Assembly: GCA_043781315.1 (NCBI GenBank)
Contig: JAYWBR010000409.1
Coordinates: 1-10,360, forward strand
DNA from: CAIQOK01 sp043781315
Lineage (GTDB): Bacteria > Verrucomicrobiota > Verrucomicrobiia > Limisphaerales > CAIQOK01
Reading direction: 5' to 3'
Length of the DNA stretch: 10,360 nucleotides
The notes beneath the pieces are model-generated. The model was given only the letters and a program-made list of their open reading frames with translations. It was not told the origin of the DNA and did no database searches. This document shows, piece by piece, positions 6,226 through 10,360 of this stretch (its first letter is position 1; each line of letters opens with the position of its first letter). Made by a program: the position numbers and the translations under genes.

Positions 6226-9048
6226 ATGGCAGTCGCGGACTCATCCCGGCCACGCGTGATCGTGGATGGAAAATTTTTCCGGCTGGGACAAAAAAAGTTT
6301 TTTGTCAAAGGCATTGCTTACGGGCCGTTCAAGCCCAACGCACAGGGCCTGCCCTTCGCCGTGCCGGAATTGACCGCGCTGGATCTGAATCACATCCGCG
6401 AACTGGGGGCCAACGTCGTCCGCGTCTATCACGTCCCGCCGCGCTGGTTCCTCGACCTGGCTTTGACGCGCGATCTCCGGGTGTTCGTGGACATTCCCTG
6501 GAACAAACACCTGGGCCTCGACTCGGAAGCGCGCCGCGAGGACGCACGGGACGCCGTCCGCCGCGCCGTCGCCGCCTGTGCGCATCATCCGGCGATCTTT
6601 GCCTACAGCGTGGCGAACGAAATTCCGCCCGACCTCGTGCGCTGGCAAGGCGCGGCGGCCATGGCGGATTTTATTGACGAGCTGGTCGCCGCCGCCAAAG
6701 GCGTTGATCCCGACTGTCTTTGCACCTACTCCAATTTTCCGCCCACGGAATTTCTCCAGCCGCGCAGTCTGGATTTCGTCTGCTTCAACGTTTATCTCCA
6801 CCAGGAAACCCCTTTCAAAAACTATCTCGCACGCCTGCAAATGATGGCCGATTCCAAGCCCCTCGTGCTCGGTGAATTCGGCGTGGACTCGTTGCGCGAA
6901 GGCGAGGCGCACAAATGCGAAATGCTCGCGTGGCAGATTGAGAATGCCTTCCGCGGCGGACTGGCCGGCGCGGTGGTCTTCACCTACACCGACGACTGGT
7001 ATCGCGACGGCCGATTCGTTGAGGATTGGAAAATGGGCCTCGTCACCAAAGAACGCTCACCGAAAGAATCGTTTGGCGTCGTCCAGAAAATGTTCCGCGC
7101 CGCGCCGTATTTTCCCATCGGAGCGCCGGTCACCGACCCGGCGTGTTCGGGTGACGCTACGAAACGAGCCGGGTTGGAGACCGGCGCTCCGTTGCCGAAA
7201 GTTTCCATCGTCGTCGCCAGCTACAACGGTGCCGCCACGCTTAAGGCGTGCCTGGATTCGCTGCAACAACTGAACTATCCCGACTACGAAATCATCCTCG
7301 TGGATGATGGCTCGACGGATACGACACTGCAAATCGCCGCGCAGTTTGCAGACGGCAGCAAGGGTGATCGCAACTTGACGCCGTCCACTCCCTCTCCCCG
7401 CCCAACCGGGGAGAGGGCTGGGGTGAGGGGAACTGAACTTGAAACAAAGAGTGAAAACCTCCTCACCCCAACCCTCTCCTCCCTCGGAGGAGGAGAGGGA
7501 GGAAAAAACACGCAGCTCATAAATCATTCGGCGGACAAACCAAGCTTCCATTATTTCCGCCACGAAAAAAATCTCGGCCTCTCCGTCGCCCGCAACACCG
7601 GCATTGCGGCGGCTACGGGCGAGATCATCGCCTTCACCGACGCCGACTGTCGCGCGGATGAAGACTGGCTGCACTATCTCGTCGGCGATTTGCTCGACAG
7701 CAAATTCGTCGGCATCGGCGGCCCGAATCTTTTGCCGCCGGAAGATTCGCCCGTGGCCGCCGCGGTGATGGCATCGCCCGGCGGCCCGGCGCACGTCATG
7801 TTGACCGACCGCGAAGCCGAGCACATTCCCGGCTGCAACATGGCGTTCTACAAATGGGCGCTCGACGGCATCGGCGGCTTCGATCCGATCTTCATGAAAG
7901 CCGGAGACGACGTTGACCTCTGCTGGCGATTGCAGCAGGCCGGTCATAAAATCGGCTTCAGCCCCAGCGCGTTCGTCTGGCATTACCGGCGCTCCACCGT
8001 CGTCGCCTATTTGAAACAGCAGCAAGGCTACGGCGAGGCCGAGGCGTTGCTGGTGCGCAAGCATCCCGAAAACTTCAACACCTTCGGCGGCGGCCTCTGG
8101 CGCGGACGCATCTACGCGTCGGCCAAGTTCGGCGTGGAAGTCCGGCGCTCCGTGATCTACCACGGACTGTTCGGCAGCGCGGGGTTTCAAAAACTGTACG
8201 CCGCCGAACCGGCCACGACCCTGATGCTCTGCACCACGCTCGAATATCATCTGTTCATCGTGCTGCCGCTGCTGGTGCTCTCGGCGGTGTTGCATTATCT
8301 CGCGCCGGTCGCCATCGCGAGTTTGCTGATCCCCATTTGTCTGTGTGCCGCAGCGGGTGTTCAAGCGGCCCTGCCGAAAAATAAAAGGGAATGGTGGTCG
8401 CGGCCGCTCGTCGCCCTGCTCTTCTTCCTGCAACCGATCGTGCGCGGCTGGGCGCGGCACCAGGGCCGGCTTACTTTGCAGCCGCTCACGCTCGCCGCGC
8501 AGCAATCGCTGGATTCCGTGGCGCTACAGCACGGCCGGCAATCGCTTGACGAGGTGCAATACTGGGCGGCAGCGCGGATGGAACGCGTCACTTTCGTCAC
8601 GCTGATTTTGCAGCGGCTCGCCCAGAAAAACTGGCCGCACCGCGCCGACATCGGGTGGAGCGCCTTCGACGTGGAAATATTTGGCAGCCGTTGGAGCCAC
8701 CTCCAGCTCACCACCGTCGCCGAAGATCATGCGCAACAACGCCAGTTGATTCGCTGCCGTCTGCGCGCCGTGTTTTCCCTGACCGCGCAAATCGCCCTGG
8801 CCACCTTGCTCGGCAGTGAGCTGCTGTTGATCGGCTTGCTCCCCGCCTGGCGTCCGTGGTCATGGCTTGTTTTATTGACCCTGTCCTTGGGCGTCTGGCT
8901 GATCCTGCGCGACCAGCGCAAATTGCAGAGCATCGCCACCGTCCTGCTCGACGCGCTGGCGAAGGAGCACGGGCTGGCGAAAATCCGGCCGGAAAATCCG
9001 GGGGACCGGCCCGATGGCCGTTGCGAGGACGTGCGGCGCGAGGTGTAA
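6226..9048 (+). CDS. Membrane glycosyltransferase fused to an N-terminal glycoside hydrolase domain
   Basis: A 940-residue bifunctional-looking protein. Residues 1-295 form a TIM-barrel glycoside hydrolase of the GH2/GH5 (clan GH-A) kind: VRVYHVPPRWFLDLA, then the acid/base pair N131-E132 in SVANEIPP and the likely nucleophile E217 in VLGEFGVDS, both intact. Residues 324-600 form a family 2 glycosyltransferase: PKVSIVVASYNG, VDDGST with D360-D361, GLSVARNTGIAAATGE, metal-binding D472-A-D474-C, and GDDVDLCWRLQ (561-569). Predicted membrane helices lie near 676-692, 694-714, 727-742, 848-873 and 878-894, with a roughly 105-residue soluble stretch between the third and fourth that I do not recognise. 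The barrel has no signal peptide, so both catalytic domains should sit on the cytoplasmic side. Two palindromic repeats interrupt it in frame, at about 299-322 and 376-440. The acceptor and product cannot be read from the sequence. Confidence 0.9.
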   Translation: MAVADSSRPRVIVDGKFFRLGQKKFFVKGIAYGPFKPNAQGLPFAVPELTALDLNHIRELGANVVRVYHVPPRWFLDLALTRDLRVFVDIPWNKHLGLDSEARREDARDAVRRAVAACAHHPAIFAYSVANEIPPDLVRWQGAAAMADFIDELVAAAKGVDPDCLCTYSNFPPTEFLQPRSLDFVCFNVYLHQETPFKNYLARLQMMADSKPLVLGEFGVDSLREGEAHKCEMLAWQIENAFRGGLAGAVVFTYTDDWYRDGRFVEDWKMGLVTKERSPKESFGVVQKMFRAAPYFPIGAPVTDPACSGDATKRAGLETGAPLPKVSIVVASYNGAATLKACLDSLQQLNYPDYEIILVDDGSTDTTLQIAAQFADGSKGDRNLTPSTPSPRPTGERAGVRGTELETKSENLLTPTLSSLGGGEGGKNTQLINHSADKPSFHYFRHEKNLGLSVARNTGIAAATGEIIAFTDADCRADEDWLHYLVGDLLDSKFVGIGGPNLLPPEDSPVAAAVMASPGGPAHVMLTDREAEHIPGCNMAFYKWALDGIGGFDPIFMKAGDDVDLCWRLQQAGHKIGFSPSAFVWHYRRSTVVAYLKQQQGYGEAEALLVRKHPENFNTFGGGLWRGRIYASAKFGVEVRRSVIYHGLFGSAGFQKLYAAEPATTLMLCTTLEYHLFIVLPLLVLSAVLHYLAPVAIASLLIPICLCAAAGVQAALPKNKREWWSRPLVALLFFLQPIVRGWARHQGRLTLQPLTLAAQQSLDSVALQHGRQSLDEVQYWAAARMERVTFVTLILQRLAQKNWPHRADIGWSAFDVEIFGSRWSHLQLTTVAEDHAQQRQLIRCRLRAVFSLTAQIALATLLGSELLLIGLLPAWRPWSWLVLLTLSLGVWLILRDQRKLQSIATVLLDALAKEHGLAKIRPENPGDRPDGRCEDVRREV
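7120..7190. repeat. 71-nt palindromic repeat in the GH-GT linker
   Basis: Perfect 12-bp arms, GGAGCGCCGGTC (7120-7131) and GACCGGCGCTCC (7179-7190), enclose an inner pair CCGACCCGGC (7133-7142) and GCCGGGTTGG (7168-7177) with one G-T type mismatch. Together they make an interrupted long hairpin. The element encodes about residues 299-322 (GAPVTDPACSGD and later GLETGAP), exactly between the hydrolase barrel and the PKVSIVVASYNG start of the glycosyltransferase. The peptide GLETGAP recalls a dispersed verrucomicrobial repeat (from memory). Confidence 0.85.
7390..7499. repeat. 110-nt double-hairpin repeat inside the GT2 domain
   Basis: Two 11-bp hairpins face each other: CCCTCTCCCCG (7390-7400) with CGGGGAGAGGG (7407-7417), and CCCTCTCCTCC (7472-7482) with GGAGGAGAGGG (7489-7499). 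An outer inverted repeat joins them, GAGAGGGCTGGGGTGAGG (7411-7428) pairing with 7461-7478 with one mismatch. The unit looks like two inverted copies of one palindromic element. It is translated as STPSPRPTGERAGVRG and LLTPTLSSLGGGEGG, the LTPTLS-type peptide often seen where this kind of repeat lies in coding DNA (from memory). The surrounding residues 376-440 are extra relative to a usual GT2 fold. Confidence 0.9.
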
Positions 9049-9129
9049 ATTGGGCGCTGCCTTTTTTCCCGCGGCAATAATAAATTGCGGACGGCGGTTG
9101 AAGCAGCTACATACTTGTGCGTCTAGGAC

Positions 9130-9204
9130 GCCAGTGTAGCTCAGTGGTAGAGCAACGGTTTTGTAAACCGTCGGTCGTCGGTTCAATCCCGACCACTGGC
9201 TCCA
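9130..9204 (+). tRNA. tRNA-Thr (anticodon TGT), CCA encoded
   Basis: A complete 75-nt cloverleaf. The acceptor stem is GCCAGTG (9130-9136) with CACTGGC (9194-9200), then discriminator T and encoded CCA (9202-9204). The D stem is GCTC/GAGC (9139-9142, 9150-9153). The anticodon stem is ACGGT/ACCGT (9155-9159, 9167-9171) around the loop TTTGTAA, giving anticodon TGT at 9162-9164, which reads ACA threonine codons. The T arm is GTCGG/CCGAC with loop TTCAATC. It stands alone, 81 nt after the GH-GT stop. The decayed integrase 188 nt downstream suggests that its 3' end served as an integration site. Confidence 0.97.
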
Positions 9205-9250
9205 CTTTCAACTGCGGGTGCAGCAACAAGTTAAGCAAGGCGGGTTGGCC

Positions 9251-9274
9251 ACTGTCAGTGAAACTGTCAGTAAA
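9251..9274. repeat. 12-nt tandem direct repeat between tRNA-Thr and the integrase remnant
   Basis: ACTGTCAGTGAA (9251-9262) is followed at once by ACTGTCAGTAAA (9263-9274), eleven of twelve bases identical. It lies 47 nt after the tRNA and 118 nt before the integrase remnant, where tyrosine recombinases often have arm-type binding sites. Two short copies are weak evidence and chance duplication is possible. The rest of 9205-9392 shows no gene that I can support. Confidence 0.4.
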
Positions 9275-9392
9275 CCGGCGAGTCCCGAAACTATTCGCCA
9301 CAACTCGACAGAACTCCCCTGAAACTTTGCCGTTACTCGCGTTCTAAAACGCTGGCGGAACTGGACTGGTTTCTCGATTCAGATAATCATCT

Positions 9393-10253
9393 ATGAAATC
9401 GAGATTCATCCTGTTTAACCGAGCGGGCGTTTTTTACAGCGAGGACACCACCACTGGCAAACAACACAGCCTGCGCACCAAGCACGAGGACGAAGCCCGC
9501 AGGCTGCTTAATGTAAAAAACGAAGCCGTGCGCCACTCGGAAATGAATCTGTAAATCGCGCAGGTCTATTTGCAGCACAGTGATCCGACACTGGCGGCCC
9601 GCAACTGGCAGGACGTGATGGAAAAAATCATTTCCCTCAAATTGGGATCAACGCAGGAGCGTTGGCAGCGTGCCCTTACCGACAAAGCCTTTGACGCCAT
9701 TCGGCACGTAAAGCTTCTGCAAACCAATTCAGCGCATTTCCTGACGGTGCTAAATGCCGGAACCGTTGCCACCAATGTTTTTTTGCGCCGCGCCCATAAT
9801 TTTGCCATCGGGATGCACTGGTTGCCGTGGCCAGTATTGCCGAAACTGCAATGGCCGTCCGTGGAATACAAAGACAAGCGAGCCATCACTGCCGACGAGC
9901 ATCAAAAGATTATCGGGCGCGAAAAGAATCCCGAGCTTCGCGCACTCTACGAATTGCTCTGGCATTGGGGCGGTTCGCAGTCCGATGTTGCGACGTTGTC
10001 GGCGGAGGATGTTGACTGGAGAAATCGCACGGTATCCTTTCAGCGTGGCAAAACCAAGGTGCCAGTGGTGATTACGTTTGGGGCCGATGCGGCGGCTGTC
10101 ATGGAAACATTGCCCAAATTGGGTGCGTTGTTCCCGTGGCTGTCTCGGCTGAAAGAACAGCACCGCGCCAAGCATTTTATCAAACGCTTGGCGACGGTTG
10201 GCGTCAGTGGCGTATCCCTGCATTCCTACCGCTACGCGTGGGCAGATAATTAA
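9393..10253 (+). pseudogene. Decayed tyrosine recombinase (phage-type integrase)
   Basis: One reading frame from ATG 9393 gives an N-terminal piece of 53 codons (MKSRFILFNRAGVFYSED, then LRTKHEDEARRLLNVKNEA). It stops at TAA 9552-9554 and continues in the same frame (IAQVYLQHSDPTLAARNW onward). Family relatives read LNLQIA here (from memory), so a single CAA to TAA change explains the stop. The core-binding part (GTVATNVFLRRAHNFAIGMHW) and first half of the catalytic domain (LSAEDVDW, then SFQRGKTKVPV with the beta-hairpin Lys) are present. Box II HSYRYAW holds H-x-x-R. The frame ends three codons later (D-N-stop), so the second His/Trp region and the nucleophilic Tyr are missing. Where Arg I usually stands the sequence reads GGSQSDVA, without an Arg. 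It should be inactive. Its place beside tRNA-Thr marks the edge of an integrated element. Confidence 0.85.
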
Positions 10254-10360
10254 GTATAGTCACGGCGCGTTTTTGAATCAATGACCTCAGGCGCGGATTA
10301 ATTACACTACAAGGTCGGCGGGCGTTGTTATTGGTTGGTTGGTTTCTTGTGGGCCGGTTT

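Noticed and set aside
7057..8505. Minus-strand frame of 482 codons opposite the GH-GT fusion
   Set aside because: The plus strand has intact GT2 motifs and membrane helices here. The antisense product is rich in Arg, Gly and His without motifs.
9107..9301. Minus-strand reading frame with the peptide VVGIEPTTDGLQNRCSTTELHW
   Set aside because: It is the antisense translation of tRNA-Thr and its flanks. This peptide type is a known false protein call over tRNA genes.
10254..10360. Search for a gene or the missing integrase end at the right edge
   Set aside because: No frame continues the integrase beyond HSYRYAWADN and no other coding signal is visible. The TTGG triplet near 10331 is too short to call.
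1..10360. CRISPR array, toxin-antitoxin pair or defence system
   Set aside because: No evenly spaced repeats with unique spacers, and no small gene pair or defence-type domain, were seen in the window.

Overview
The window looks like chromosomal DNA of a soil or freshwater Verrucomicrobiota bacterium of the Pedosphaera/Limisphaerales type, with a Planctomycetota relative as second choice. The grounds are the pair of secreted DUF1501 and PSD1/DUF1549/DUF1553 proteins, the zinc-ribbon membrane protein, the glycoside hydrolase-glycosyltransferase fusion, the GC-rich composition, the mostly weak Shine-Dalgarno sites, and three families of short palindromic repeats lying inside genes. This placement is inference; no marker gene is present.

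Layout. Positions 1-36 are the last codons of a plus-strand gene ending outside the window, followed by a strong intrinsic terminator (59-92). A minus-strand block then runs from about 5507 down to 154: a Tat-exported DUF1501 protein (5507-4092), overlapped by 4 nt by a secreted cytochrome-like PSD1/DUF1549/DUF1553 protein (4095-1600), then a glycosyltransferase-like gene carrying two compensating 1-nt frameshifts in homopolymers (1514-735), and a PaaI-type hotdog thioesterase (618-154). Diverging from it on the plus strand are a zinc-ribbon/single-TM/FxLYD-like protein (5576-6178) and a 940-residue protein (6226-9048) that joins a GH TIM barrel to a family 2 glycosyltransferase and a multi-pass membrane tail. 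A tRNA-Thr(TGT) follows at 9130-9204, and next to it a decayed tyrosine recombinase (9393-10253), interrupted by a stop codon and missing its catalytic C-terminus. This looks like the left edge of an integrated element that continues beyond the window.

How the genes may work together. DUF1501 and DUF1553 partners are usually neighbours and are both exported; their biochemical role is unsettled, and they are often thought to belong to surface polysaccharide handling. The GH-GT fusion probably makes or remodels a glycan at the membrane. No classical operon ties these halves together; they share only a 68-bp divergent intergenic region.

The most notable signal is repeat invasion of reading frames. 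A 96-nt imperfect inverted repeat built of ATTCAAC heptamers occupies exactly codons 6-37 of the DUF1553 gene, inside the n-region of its signal peptide. The GH-GT fusion carries two further, different palindromic elements in frame, one in the GH-GT linker and one inside the GT2 fold. None introduces a stop or frameshift.
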